Assembly: GCA_014898415.1 (NCBI GenBank)
Contig: RCTD01000029.1
Location: 434,001-498,000, forward strand
DNA length: 64,000 nucleotides
Source of the DNA: Stromatinia cepivora
Taxonomy: Eukaryota > Ascomycota > Leotiomycetes > Helotiales > Sclerotiniaceae
Reading direction: 5' to 3'
Made by a program: the position numbers and the translations under genes. The notes below the pieces were generated by a model. The model was not told the origin of the DNA, ran no database searches, and saw nothing but the letters and a program-made list of their open reading frames with translations. Every line of letters begins with the position of its first letter. Position 1 is the stretch's first letter. Below, piece after piece: positions 1 to 12,517 of the stretch.

Positions 1-3000
1 CCTGCGAAATAGAACGCATAGCTCTTTCCCTGAGAGTAAGTTTTAATGGATATTATGGGGCCAAGCATTATGCATCGTACATCTATTAGGTAGGTAGGTA
101 GGAATAGCTATCCAGGATCTTTTTGCTGGTAAGATATATGTCGTCTCTTTTTCTTTTCATTGTCGCTAAATATCTTTACATCTTAAGCGATGAATGGATA
201 AGACGCATTGGATGTATAATCATCAAATCATCACCAAGTTCTTCAGCCAACGAACGAAGTGCATTTTTGGAATACTGGATGAGGAATTGCGCACAGTTGG
301 TGTACTTTGTTCCAAATCCTGTGCCTGTCCTGTCAAGCAATAGAATTGGACAAGTCCGGTTTGGGGAAATTGGGTTGGATGAGCGCTTTTATGGATAGAT
401 TGTGAAATTTGAAAAGGGTCAGAGGAAAGAGTAGGTGGTTTGGTAGAAAAGAGGAAGTGAATAAACAAATACTGGCTTGGTAAGAGAGAGGATGTATGAA
501 GAGTGGGTTGTGAATATTGCAGTGAAGGAAAGAGGGAATTGGTATTGTGGTTCACCGCTGTATTGAATTTTTTCTTGCACGGGCGTATTATTCAAAGACC
601 TAGTACCCGCCATTCCGAAAGCTTCAAGTAATCAGGCCAGGTCTGGGAAAGGAAAGACTCATGATCACTGATGGGAAAGCCCGGGATGTCAAGCCAAACT
701 TAAAGGCTTTTCCGGCAAATCAAATTTAGGGGAGAAATGTAGACTGATTAAGATGCATTTACATGTTGATATACAGGTATGGAACGAGCTGATTAGCATA
801 TGATATCCTATTGTTATTTTGGAGCGTATCTGTTGCCTCCTTCATAGACGTTGTGAATGACTTTCTCCATCACCATGGGATGAGTACTTATTACTTGAGT
901 TTCCCTAAGACTTTTGATCCGAGAACATCGGTTGGGGAAATGTATAACGTCATAAGGACACACATGAATTCCAACTGCACATATTTGGTTTTCATTTTAA
1001 AAACCAGCATGGATATGCATATGATGCTTTTATAAACAAGAGGTTTTGGCTCTTGTGACTGTGGAATTAGAGCAAAAGGAGGGGTGAGGGCTGAGTATTC
1101 GCTTCTAGAGCGGATGGGAAATGTGGTCGTCCAGACCGTAAGCATGGGGACAGGGTGGGTAAAGTGGAGGCGGGCTATGAGTTTCGGTCTTTAGCCATCC
1201 TATTCACTCGAATATTCTCGTCTCTTGCTCCCGCGTTTGATCAATACAGAGCTATAAGAGAGTCTATTGCTCTTTCAATACACGATATAGCAATTTCAGG
1301 GTGGCCAAAGCTAGACTAATGGTGTGTCGTATTTCTTTTCTTGGATGGAGAGCTAGTGTTTTTTTTTTTGCCTTGATCTTGAAGAATTATTTTGAGTTGA
1401 GGTAATAATATGAAGAGCAATAGCTGAGCATGAAAGAGGGCAGTGACAACGTTCCATTGTTAATACATAGGCTTTAACGTCATCAGGGTTTCTTTGATGA
1501 TTCGTAAGAATGCAAAACGTATCTTGGAAATAAACCGCATAATCATAAGATTAACTAGATTCGCAGAATGGTCCATGATTGTAAATTAAGCAACAACACG
1601 CATCAATGCGTAACATAGCTAAGTACAGCTAGAGGCATTTAACTAACATAGCTGGGGGTTTGAAAAATGAGCAGTGGGACGCTTTTATTAAAGGGGATAT
1701 TCTAGGTTGAAGAGTAGGCAGAGACTGGTACTCAGCACTCGCTCATATAGAACGCACGAATTCATGTGCTTAAGATAACAAGATGTCGAGTTAAAATGAA
1801 TCATGGGTTGATGGAATGCAGCACAGAAGGAGACTTGCTCATTCTAACATAAGGTCTTTATGTATGGTATTAAAAGCACAAGCACACACCCAGTTCGCAA
1901 ATCTGCAGAGACAACTCGAAGTGAAGATGAGGCAAAAGATCAAAGGGGTATGATGTCGAGTTGAACGACAACACTGGAGTGACATATTTAGCTTGTATTT
2001 TTCTTGGGAAGACTTGATGGATGTACCGTGCAACACTGGGGCGGGATCGAGAATGAACTTTAATTGTCATTGTCATTAGAGTCTCGTGTTTCATAATCAT
2101 AGAATCCAAGTATTCTCACCCGAGGTCTTGGGATGGGTAATAATAAGCAACAAATTACCCGGCCAATTGGAGAATGAAGAGGTTAATAACTTCTCCATCA
2201 CAGGTATTCATGCCTATTAAATTTTCCTAACAATCTAAGGACGTATTGGATGAAGGATTTGCCAGAAAATTTTCAACACTCCTGCTATCTGTCTTCCTCG
2301 CTAGATTAGGGGGATGAGAATACAGCCGTCTCAACCATGTAAGACTTAATAAATGAATCTTGAACAAGCCTTCCCAATGATTAACAGAACTCTCCCGCAC
2401 GCGGCTGGAAACCACATCACTCCACAAATGTTTTTTCCGCAGATATTGATGACTTTCTTCTTCCCTGGAGACGTGGTTCTGGTTCACCAAATTAGCAGTG
2501 AGTTGTACTTTTATAAACACTAGTCTAATAACCTGCCTAGGTTTTATGTAGTATTCACCACTCGGCAAAGTGGAGGAAATGAAGTCATTCACACATTGTA
2601 CAGGGATTTGGTGTGACTAGCTTCCTCCAAACCCGAATCAATACCCTCATCCCAGTACCCCCTTATCCCAAACTTTTCAATTTTTTTCTCATAGTAGCGT
2701 ATGAGTTGCAGCTACTCACTTTAGCTACTCATTCGTTCGCAGATCGGAAAGGGAACGAACTTCCCAGAGCTGAACTCCAGTACGCTCACTGAATCTGCCG
2801 CGGCTCTTCGGACTTTGGGTTTGTCGTGGCGTGGCAGCGGGGGGAGAGAGAGGGAGAGGGATGGAGTTCTCCTCAGATGCTTGGTGGAAGACATTTGTTA
2901 CTGTCGAACTTTGAATTTTCGCCATCTTTTGTCCTAAAACTTCGACAGTCATCTGACCCTCAATATCGAAATGCCAACTATTTACTAGGAAAATACTGGT

Positions 3001-6000
3001 GAATTTCTTGGTTATGATATAAGTTATTTTGTCAATTGGATATGTAAGTCATTGAAGTCATATTTGTGACAAAGGCCTTGTATTGACTTCTTTGATATCT
3101 TAATTGTTTATATATGTCAAGCAACAACGAGTTAGTTATAAATTTATAAATACATGAAGAAATTCTTACACTGCGGAGCCAAAAAACTAATTATTACTCA
3201 ATTTATGAACTAAAAGAAAGTGAATGGAGTCATTGTTTACGGATGCTGTGTGTGCATGATAGAAGTTGAGGTGAATTGTAAGAAAAATAATGCGGAATTG
3301 AGATAAATGTGCTACGGTGCTATTGTTTCCTAGATTTCTAAGAGGGTTGGAGGGTTATTTAAGATACCGTTGTAGATGTTGAGGGGTCAATAATTGTAAC
3401 TGGATGTCCTAACGTCATTTGATCAGCTCTTATGTTGGGAACCGATCCCTCAAGTGAGCTATAGCACTGTGTTTCCCTTGAAAATTTGCGGAAAAGTTGT
3501 GCGGAAACGGGGAACCATTTCCTATTGATGATTTCTAACGGATTATTGCTGTCTACCAATTTCTTGTAACATGAGAACTTTCAACAACAGCAATATTTCA
3601 GCCCCCAAAACTTACCAAATCTCAAATTACACATGCATCAAGTCCTCGAAACATATACGAGCAAGTAATTCTGGGAATGTTTGCTACTGCATTTTGATAC
3701 GAACTTTCTTCCAACAGCCCTGGCACTTGGGCCAGTTGAAGCTGGTTTGGTATACTATACAGAAGATGGGTATGAAGGATGCTTTTACAGACATGCTGTC
3801 CTAACCTGGGAGAAAAGATTCACCACTCTCAATTTTAAGGTGCACCCCGCGGGGTTTGTAGTGGGGAGAGGGAAAAGAGGGTCCAAGAAGAAGGAAAGAA
3901 GAAGTAGATGTGGGATTGGTGAATGAAAGACTCAAGCACACAAGCACTCCGTGTTTTGTTTTTTGTTTGGTGGACATATATAAGAGTAGGCAGGGGGATA
4001 ATTTTCCAACTATACACAGGCACCATGGAGTTCTTGCTTGAGTGAAATGCGGCACTGTATATTCCTCAGCCATCGGGTTAATTACTGTGTAATTTCTAAC
4101 ATGTAAAAAATGATGATGATACCGTGAATTTTGCTTGGGCAGGTGATAGGCTCTTAAGGACAATTTTTTTTGGTGGGTAAGTATTCTCAGCACCAACCCA
4201 ATATCTTGTCTATCATTAAATACATCTCATCCCATAATCTTAAGATGCTAAATAATGACAACAAATATAAAGCTTCATGCATGATACTCAAATAATATTC
4301 AAGGAACAAGAGAAACAGAAGTTCATTACTATGACTAAAGGACTATAGTGTAAAAAGGAAGACCCGGGACAACCCAAGGCTCCTGCTACTCTCTCCTTTG
4401 GTTCTGTAAATTATGTGAGAACGATGACAGAGGACATAGTCTATGCTTTTACAGATATATCTCCCAGAAAAGAGCGCAAATTCACCCATACTGGTAGACT
4501 AAAATATACACAGACTCCGAATCGAGCAATAAAAGACTAAGAAGATGAGTGAATTAGCACCCGCTCAATCTAACCCCTCTGACTTCTCATCTCCGCACAT
4601 AAAAACCAGCCCCTAAACCCAAACCATAATCTGCAACATCGACAATTCAATCGTGCTTGAAGCATAATCAATGATCCCGCAAGTCTTGGGAAGTATCCGG
4701 AGCTTCAAAGTTTTACTTTATACTCTAGGCTTGTTCTAGGCTAGGTATATAAGAATTTGCAAGCAACGAATCAGAACGTGGCAAGTGGAGAAGAGAAGTT
4801 GATGTAGCAAACTATGTGCTTATATTGCGGTGTCAAGGATGATTTGGCTTCTCATGCTTCTGCATTTGGTACCACTGCGGATAATACTGCTGCTTGATTA
4901 ATATTACTGCAGTGCGTTAGTGACGGTATAGCGCTTGAAGCAAGTCGTAGGATATATAATTCCACCAGTGATATAAAAGTTTGACTGTTGATTGCTATCT
5001 CCTAGACTGTTTTGTTGTCACTTAAATATCATGCTGAACATCAGACGAGAGTCCATAAGAATCTAGCGAGAAATATCAATATCTCAAACCTGTTTTTTAA
5101 CCTCGAGCTCTGGAATTCGAAAGAAGCTGGTCATGTGATTAAGATTGCTCAGAAACACCCGTCGCCACAACACATGTAAAGGTTTAGGATCACTCAAGTT
5201 TACTACTAATCTCTCCATGTCCTACAGAAAACGGCTTTTGTGCACACGCCTCAATAGTTGACGAGGTATATTCACTATTTGGTGATTACATGGAAGAAAG
5301 TGTGGGAATTTATCTGCCTCGGGAAAGATACACAATCTTTATAAGAACTTGTACATAAAAGAGCGCACGCTATCGCCGAGAAATCATCTGTACAGTTCAA
5401 AACTCAGAAATTTGGCCAGCCTGAAGGGTGTTTGCTACTGTGAGAGATGCATATGGGACGCTACGAAAATATTTGGGAATTCTCGTTGAAGGTATGATCC
5501 ACAAGAGAAATAGGAGAGGAGAAATAGTTCAACAATATAAGTTAACGACTAGCTACCATCGCCATTTTACCTTCTGTATTCTTACTTACTAATATATCAT
5601 TAAATGGCATTACCTATAACTAATAAATACTTAAAAGCAGCCGAAAATCTCAAACCAAGAATCTCTAGAGCTAGCAAGAATGAGAAATCTTCCTTACCAG
5701 AAAGTTTCTATCTGGGAACCATCAATTTGCAAAGTTTTGCCTCTAACTCTCGTTTAGACAGAGTATGACTTATGCTTTGGCTTTCATAACCTTAATTGAT
5801 AGTGGCCCTGCGTACAGACAAAGGATAGGGGATCAGGTGTGCTTTCCCGAGAAATCTGCTGGTGCGCTTGAGGAAGATAGTAAAAGTTATGCTAGCCACT
5901 TTATGTTGGACAGTGGGTGGTCATATATGAGTTTGATGAAAACGGGTTGTAGGGATAATAATTTATCTATTTGGCAGTAGTTATGATTTGGCAACGTGAG

Positions 6001-7074
6001 ATTGCATTTAGCATTCTATTTTAATGACCGACAAGAACAATAACAACTGGATCTCCCACGCAATCCCACACCACAGACTCAGAAACACTTGGCAGTAGCA
6101 CTGGGTTCATGAGGTTACTGAATTGGCAGTACAGATAGCTTTCTTCGTTCCTGTATGATATCTTTAGTTAGTATGATATAGGAAAATATGTAGATCAAGG
6201 TGTCCCTCCACAGGACTTTATAGAACCTCCCTCTTCAGGGCCCGGCCAGCCCAAAGTGATTCCACGCGAGAAACCGAGAAATTCACTTTCTACCCATACA
6301 TAACCGAAGCAAACACCTCCAGCCATTTCTAAAAACATTGAACCTAAAGATCTACTATATAAAAGACCCCCCTCATCATTCTAATCACCAACCAAAAATA
6401 AAGCGGATTCCGCGCAGTCGCGACAAGAAGTCCGAAATGCCTCGCCATTGCTGCTGAGCAAGATGGTTCGAGAAGATGAGCATGTAGATGACTAGCTAGT
6501 TGGATGGAGCATAGTAAGAGAAGAGAGTAAGAGTAGCATAGGCATTTATATCACAATGCTATCAATATTAGATATGCACTTTGTATGAGGAATTTGTCGT
6601 CATCACTTGACAATAACCGTTATTTTGCTGTTGCTTAAAAGAAGAGGGTTAAGGATTAAACTATGGGTGGTTTCTCTGGTGTATGTAGGATGTGCTACGA
6701 CGATAGCTTTAAGCGGAGCAGGAAGTGGCGAAGGACGCATTCAGTGTTCTTTAAAATGGCTTTTTCGTGTTTAAGCTTTTTTAACACAAGGAACCTCACC
6801 ATTTTATAGAGAAGACATCACACAGAAACAGGGACTGCTAGGAGAAATGTGACTTTTTTGGATACTCCGATATACATCCTCTGATCGTCCTCCATAATAT
6901 TCCATCAACTGACCCTCATATGCATCTATTCCTCTCCAATATCAAATTCCCACCGTGTGCTATCTTAATTGCATCGCTGAAACATGCGCAATTGAACTGC
7001 ATCATAGATATCATCATGTACAAAGTTCCTGAGTAGAGTGGGTATATTTTTCGCAAACGCTAAAACGCAATAAC
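1..7074. other. Gene-poor stretch, no supportable gene
   Basis: I see only short open frames on both strands with no recognisable domain and no convincing splice pattern. A short GGTA microsatellite lies near 91-106. A minus-strand 75-codon frame at 2725-2952 has a somewhat protein-like composition but matches nothing I know. A TATATAAAAG box near 6354 is followed by a pyrimidine-rich leader, but only a seven-codon frame follows it. An unrecognised or noncoding transcript is possible there. Confidence 0.5.
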
Positions 7075-8158
7075 TTATTCATCCTTGACGATTAATCCAT
7101 CCGATACCCCGGATCTTTGAGCAAATTCGCTATTGATGTTAGTTGTATGAAAGAAAGAACCAGTAGGAGACGGGGTTTACGTACGTCCAACTTCCATCAT
7201 ATACTTTTCTCACACCTGACTCTCCATATGCTTCTGCCAATGCAGCATCGATAATCGTAGCTGTAACACCGGTACCACAACTGCTGACAATAGGCTTCGA
7301 CGGATCAACGCCCTTACTCTCAAACACCTTCCTTAATTGGTCCGCAGGTAACAAAGTCTTGGTATTGGGATCCAATAGTTCACCCATGGGCAGACTAATA
7401 CTACCCTTCATATGACCACTGGTCAATCCCTCTCTCGGCTCTGGATCCTTTCCTGTCCACCTCCCATGACTTCTCGCATCCAATATTTGTACACCTTCTG
7501 CTCCCTCTTTACCAGTATCCTTAATAATTTCACTAACTTCCTCGAAATCCGCAACTTTACTTTCATCCAATTGTGGAATTGGATATGCGCAAGTATCAAC
7601 ATCCCAGAATTCCCCACTTTCAGTTGGATACCCCTCTTCCACCCACAATTTGAAATTATTCAAAACATGTACACTGGGATGTCCGAAAACCTTTAATGTC
7701 CATCCTACTCTCGGTGCGCTTAATAGCCCTTGCTCATGTGAATCGTATACTACGACTGTATCATCTCTGCGAATTCCCAACGCGCTCATGGCGGATGCAA
7801 ATGTTTTAGCATCCGGGAGCATATGAGGATAAGGAGAACGTTTGTCGCATACTTTATCGAGATCGAAGAAACGACTGGAGGGAATTCGCTTTTCGCGGAA
7901 TGTTTGGAGACCGTTGAGAGGAGAGGTAGGAAGGAACCATGTTGAGCAAAGGGCGACGGTGCGGGGAGATGTGGAGATCTTGGAGGGGGAATTCCTTTTG
8001 AGGGCCTCAGATAGTTCGGCTGGAGTGACGAGATATGATGAGAATGATCGGTGGGATGTCATGGTGATGTATTTGGAAAAGGTGGAAGTGAGAGGTTGTC
8101 GTGAGTAAGAGAAAGAGCTCAAAGTGGGAGCTCGTCGATAAAGTATAGATGCTGCCAT
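7075..8158 (-). CDS. Two-domain sulfurtransferase (rhodanese / 3-mercaptopyruvate sulfurtransferase type), two exons
   Basis: Predicted enzyme of 342 residues that moves sulfur from thiosulfate or 3-mercaptopyruvate to an acceptor through a cysteine persulfide. Exon 1 is 8158-7185 and exon 2 is 7129-7075. The 55-nt intron starts GTACGT and ends ACTAACATCAATAG. Splicing restores the family-typical ending GSWTEFAQR; without it the frame runs into an unrelated tail. Residues about 44-180 form the first, inactive-type rhodanese domain (WFLPTS, DSHEQGLLSAPRVGW). Residues about 205-335 form the second, with the active loop CGTGVTA and catalytic Cys294. A CG(S/T)GVT loop is commoner in mercaptopyruvate sulfurtransferases than the CRKGVT of classical rhodanese, so the preferred substrate is uncertain. 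The N-terminus (MAASILYRRAPTLSSF) is rich in Arg/Ser and lacks acids, as in mitochondrial presequences. An in-frame ATG at 8302 is less likely because its extension is unlike a presequence. A second start at MTSHRS could give a cytosolic form. It is divergent from APC11. Confidence 0.9.
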
Positions 8159-8577
8159 TATGGCAGATATGATGTTATCGCAGATTAATAATAAGAGTTT
8201 ATCATTGACTTGAGCTTTACCAAAACCTTTTTCAAAGCAGGAATATCGAGATTTGTTGGGTAGGCAAAGCTTAGCTTTTAACAATGAAGGTTTTGATTTC
8301 ACAACAAAGATTAAAATTTGTGAGTGATGTGAGTGAGTGTATGTAATGTGTGGTTTGGGTGTTTGGAGTTTCTTGAGTAACGTAACCTTGTTAACCAGCC
8401 CAGCATCAAAAAGCTTATCGGAGCTTTAATTCGCACTATCGCCTCAATTCCTACAAAACAAACAATTAAGGACTGAGTCCACAAACTGCCGCATTGCAAC
8501 ACAACCACCATCATAAACCACTTCACGACAATATCTCAAGCTTCGCAAACAGTTGGAAAAACCGCACTTTTTAGAAA
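8159..8577. promoter_or_regulatory. Shared divergent promoter region between the sulfurtransferase and APC11 genes
   Basis: The 419 bp between the two start codons must hold both 5' leaders and both promoters because the genes point away from each other. I see no clear TATA box at the expected place on either side. Short open frames inside this interval look like leader sequence rather than genes. Confidence 0.5.
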
Positions 8578-9028
8578 ATGAAAGTAAAGATCAGAACATG
8601 GAATGCGGTCGCCACTTGGAGGTGGGATCTTGACGAAGACGATGTCTGTGGTATTTGCCAGGTACATTTCGATGGGACATGCCCTACTTGCAAATATCCT
8701 GGCGATGATTGTAGTTTGTGTATGATTCTTCTCATTCTTCACAATTTCGCAGTCCAGCTAATTATTAGTCGAAAATAGTATCAGGGAAATGTGGGCACAA
8801 TTTCCATATGGTTAGTTTTGTCATTTTCACTGATTGACGGAACGAACGTTGACAAAAATTCAGCATTGCATAGTAGAGTGGATTAAACAAGATTCTTCTA
8901 AGGGACAGTGTCCTATGTGCAGACAGAGTAAGATCGTTTGGGAATCGAGAAGATCATCGCGAAAGATATTGACTGATTGTGCAGAATTCGAATGGACCGA
9001 CAACACGACGGCGCCAGAGCCAGTTTAA
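8578..9028 (+). CDS. apc11: Anaphase-promoting complex RING subunit APC11, three exons
   Basis: Predicted 112-residue RING-H2 subunit of the nuclear APC/C ubiquitin ligase. It binds the E2 enzyme and, with the cullin-like APC2, forms the catalytic core that marks cyclins and securin for destruction. Exons are 8578-8719, 8779-8810 and 8864-9028. The introns (59 and 53 nt) start GTATGA and GTTAGT and end TAG and CAG. Splicing joins GDDCSLL to SGKCGHNFHM and then HCIVEWIKQ. The start MKVKIRTWNAVATW closely matches the conserved APC11 N-terminus. Zinc ligands visible are C24, C27, C35, C38, C45, C52, H54, H57, C60, C74 and C77; the extra cysteines beyond a plain RING are typical of APC11. After the RING the protein continues about 33 residues (SKIVWESRRSSRK onward), longer than the roughly 84-residue animal protein. 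The second exon is only 32 nt, so automatic gene finders may miss it. Confidence 0.93.
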
Positions 9029-9716
9029 CCTTCATGATCGAACAGACACTCCTCGTATGGGAGCGAGAACATACAAAATACAAGACACTACCATCGAGAA
9101 ATAGGGAATTGTTTTATGTTATACGGCGTTGGTCATGTAAATAAGAAAGCAAGTTGGGCAGGCGTTGGACGGCGATATTTGATACCCTCGGATTATACAC
9201 AGAATACATGAATTTTTTGTCGCAATGTGCGGAGTCCCACATCGAATTTTAATGCCTTATCAGAATATGAATACACTCGAATCATACTTTTCTATGTTCT
9301 TGTCATGTTTTCACGAATCGGCCACTCGACTCTCCAACATATCTACCAGGCACAATTTCAAGCATGACAGACTCATTTGCCACATCTCCCCCTCTCTTCC
9401 AACCAATCACTCGAACCATCACCACATCACCTCTGACCCCGATCTCAGGGTCAGGTCTCGGCGGTTGCATATTTAGTAGACACTTCTCTCAACAATTTCG
9501 CAAGATGCCTTCAATTTTTGCAATCTCGGAGTGCCCTTCAAGATGTTTTCTAATCCTGACTATCAGTTCGATCCCCTACCTGTCCCGCTGCCCCACTAAG
9601 CGTAGCCCATTTCAAGCTCGTCCACAGCTCTGGAAGGCTGATCCCTTGGTTGGCTTGGGTCGAAAATCTTAGGACTCTACAACCTCCTCTTGGTAGCAAC
9701 ATCAAGCTCTCATTAA

Positions 9717-9726
9717 TACTATATTG
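9717..9726 (+). promoter_or_regulatory. TATA-like element about 30 bp upstream of the 5S rRNA gene
   Basis: TACTATATTG lies about 24-33 bp before the first 5S base. Filamentous fungi such as Neurospora need a TATA-like element near -29 for 5S transcription, so position and composition fit. The match is short and could be chance. Confidence 0.45.
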
Positions 9727-9749
9727 CATCAATTACAGCAATTTCTGAC

Positions 9750-9868
9750 ACATACGACCATAGACTGAGGAGAATTGGGCATCCCGTCCGCTCTGCCACA
9801 CACAAGCCTCAGATCGGTAGATTAGTAGTTGGGTGGGTGACCACCAGCGAATCCCTACTGTTGTATGT
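9750..9868 (+). rRNA. 5S rRNA: 5S ribosomal RNA gene
   Basis: A 119-bp sequence with strong resemblance to ascomycete 5S rRNA, transcribed by RNA polymerase III and incorporated in the large ribosomal subunit. The ends ACATACGAC and GTTGTATGT pair as helix I. The diagnostic segments ATCCCGTCCGCTC, TTAGTAGTTGGGTGGG and TGACCACCAGCGAATCCC are present in order, including the internal promoter C block GGTGACC. The gene is followed at once by a run of ten T. It stands alone, away from any large rRNA unit, which is the dispersed 5S arrangement usual in filamentous ascomycetes. All helices I checked by eye can form, so it looks intact. Confidence 0.95.
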
Positions 9869-9877
9869 TTTTTTTTT
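9868..9877 (+). terminator. RNA polymerase III T-run terminator of the 5S gene
   Basis: Ten consecutive T begin at the 3' end of the 5S gene, a standard polymerase III stop. A second T run follows a few bases later. Confidence 0.85.
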
Positions 9878-11115
9878 GGCATTTTTTTTTCTTCATTTCA
9901 GGGTCGCCCCTGATTTCTATTTGAACTGAAGCCAAATCGCACGAAATTTTGAGTAGTGTACATTGAATTTTGGAAAACTATAAGACTTCCGTTCTCTCCT
10001 ACCAACATTTTTCGATTTTATCACTATCCAGTAAACATAAGCTGAAAGGGGGACTTCATTTCCTTTCAATCCCACAGTTGGTGGTGGGAGGAGTTTGTTG
10101 TGGGTCTGTTGTTGCAGCGTTGTGGAATGAAACTTTTGCCTTCCCTCGTAGGAGTTTACGTTTCTATTCTACTTTGATGGTCTTTGGTTTCACCGGCGGA
10201 TGACTCAGGCCCGTTTCTATTCTACTTTGATGGTCTTTGGTTTCACCGGCGGATGACTCAGGCCCGTTTCTTCTGCCGTTATATGGAACAAGGCTTCCTG
10301 CATTCATAGTCTCCCTTGTTCTACTTAACGATTATGTGTGCTGTTTCTTGTTCATTCGCTGAGTCCATTTAAAGCGATAGACTGCGTCATCTACCGTTAA
10401 CTTCGTCGTAATCACTTTATTGTCAGAATTGGTCTCTGTAACTTGTGACATCTTTGTTCAAGCAAGCCACGGAGTTTGGGGTTCTAGCGACGGATCATCA
10501 TTGAGTGCCGCGGTATTACTTATTGCATTGTCTCGATCTTCACTTTCATTTAGCTTCGTAAGAGTATGCAGAATATATTTAATCATCACAACATTGAATA
10601 TTTGCGCGGCATTATACGCAATGGCATCGCCTTGTATTTGCATTTTTTTCACACAGTGATCCAGACTTCGTATACCAAACCCTGCAATAAAGTAGGCCCG
10701 ACCTTAATTATCGGATAGATAGGCTGTTCAACGTTCGACTTACATCCGCCACATTATGCAGGCATTCGGTGTATCCTCACACAGCTTCATTAAAGATATT
10801 GACCAATCGTGACCTTCAATTAAGAAAGAAACTCAGCTTCATATTAGGCCCGTGTTGCGATAGTGCGGGGTAGCTTTCTAAACGACGTCTTGATAGTCTC
10901 GCGTCGTACAAGACAAGGGGTAAAGTGCACGCAGCCCTTTGAGGATATGTAAGACGACGATCTACTTGGCATAGTATTCCTTGTTCGCAGATCCAATGTA
11001 TAGCTGCATGATATTGTAAGCGAGTACTTTCTTTCAACATCGTGATACTATTCATACTCATTTTGTCACATCATTGCATCGCTGAAGATCCGAGCATTGT
11101 CCTCCATAAGCCGCC
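9878..11115. other. Intergenic stretch without supportable gene
   Basis: No domain-bearing frame on either strand. The only structure I see is the 53-bp tandem duplication listed separately. Confidence 0.5.
10160..10265. repeat. Perfect two-copy tandem repeat, 53-bp unit
   Basis: Bases 10160-10212 are repeated exactly at 10213-10265. The unit starts GTTTCTATTCTACTTTG and ends GATGACTCAGGCCC. A third copy begins (GTTTCT) but diverges after six bases. Complete identity points to a recent duplication or an assembly artefact. Confidence 0.95.
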
Positions 11116-12517
11116 ATGTATCATCCATCACTTCAATTAGCGTTTTTCGTATTCTTTCTAGCTCCTCGGGACGTAGTGTCCGCCCCAGTCTACCAATATC
11201 ATCGTGAACCTCAAGCCACTGAAGCCTTTGCGTCAAGAGATTATTTTTATGTTGGTGGTGAATATGTTACTACCTCAACCAACAATACTTTGTTTGTTAA
11301 CCAGATGTATGTGGAACACATTGTTCCAAATAGGATCGAACAGCCTTATCCCATCGTCTTTATCCATGGCCAGGGAATGACCGGCACTGTGCGTACCCTC
11401 CTTTAGTCCTCGCTACATATCTTCCTTAGTTACATAAGCTTTATACCTATGTATCTCAATCTAACTTCGAACAGAATTGGCTCAACAAACCCGATGGATC
11501 ACCAGGATGGGCAACTTATTTCTTATCCCATAACTACGAAATATATATCCTAGACCAAACGGCAAGAGGCAGAAGCGCTTGGAATCCAAATGGTAATACG
11601 ACGTTGATAAGTTATCCGGCGGAGAGAATTATGCAGAGATTTACGGCGACGGAAAAATATGGGTTATGGCCTCAAGCGCGGTTGCATAATCAGTGGCCTG
11701 GTGTAGGTTTGCCTCCATCGTAATTGCTTTTTACTTTAGCGAGTATTGGGTACTTGCAAACGAGTGGGCACGCTAATTCAGGCGGTTGTGGCCATAGAAT
11801 GGCTCAATAGGCGACTCCATTTTCGACGCCTTCTACGCCTCAAACGTTCAATTTCAATCCGACACCGTAATCCAAGAGATAAACATGCAAAACGCAGGCG
11901 CAGCACTCCTCAATCGTACAGGTCCAGCAATTCTATTGAGTCATTCACAAGGCGGCCTTATGCCATGGGTTATAGCGGACAAGGTTCCGGAACTAGTCAA
12001 AGCTATCGTGTCGATTGAACCGACGGGTCCTCCATTCCAAGACGTACTTTTTCCCCCGACGACGCCCGGGGGATTTACGAGGAAGTACGGGATTACGGAT
12101 ATTCCAATGCAATATGAACCAGAATTGAAGGCTGGGGAGGTGCTGGAGAAAGTGCTTGTTAGGAATGAAAATGCGGGAGAGGGCGGGTTGGAGGAGTGTT
12201 GGTTGCAAAGGGCGCCGGCGAGACAATTTAAGAATCTGAGGGGAATTAAGGTGTTAGTGGAAACTGGGGAAGCGAGCTTTCATAGAGTTTATGATGGATG
12301 TACGGTGGAATATCTGAGACAAGCGGGAGTGGAGGTGCAGTGGATGAAGTTGGGGGAGGGAGTGGAGAAGGGTCAGGGAGAGCAGGGGGGAGGGCACGAG
12401 GACCACCTCGTCAGCAGTATACATGGGAACGGTCATATGCAGTTTATGGAGAGGAATAGCGATGTGATTGCAAGAGTGCTTGAGGCCTGGATTCGGTCGG
12501 CTGTTGAGTGGGTTTAG
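11116..12517 (+). CDS. Secreted alpha/beta hydrolase (esterase/lipase-like), three exons, second acceptor uncertain
   Basis: Predicted 401-residue hydrolase, probably secreted, substrate unknown. Exons used are 11116-11388, 11475-11700 and 11811-12517. Intron 1 runs from GTGCGT to CTAACTTCGAACAG and joins IHGQGMTGT to NWLNKPDGSPGWATYF. Residues 1 to about 23 form a hydrophobic signal peptide ending DVVSA. H84-G85-Q86-G87 is the oxyanion segment, S212 in LLSHSQGGL the nucleophile, and H375 in HGNGHMQF the likely catalytic histidine. The acid is not clear by eye. A Gly/Glu-rich insertion near residues 340-365 is unusual. The second intron is doubtful. The best branch point and AG (CTAATTCAG, ending 11781) would add CGHRMG-like family residues but then hit a stop, because eight bases (11803-11810) look inserted. 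Using the later AG at 11809-11810 keeps the frame as WPGDSIFDAF but drops about five family residues. The gene is therefore either rescued by acceptor choice or newly damaged. Confidence 0.75.

Noticed and set aside
8302..8302. Upstream ATG for the sulfurtransferase
   Set aside because: The 48 added residues do not look like a presequence, whereas starting at 8158 gives one directly.
11746..12018. 90-codon plus-strand frame over the hydrolase
   Set aside because: It reads the same exon in a wrong frame, giving an Arg-rich product without family motifs.
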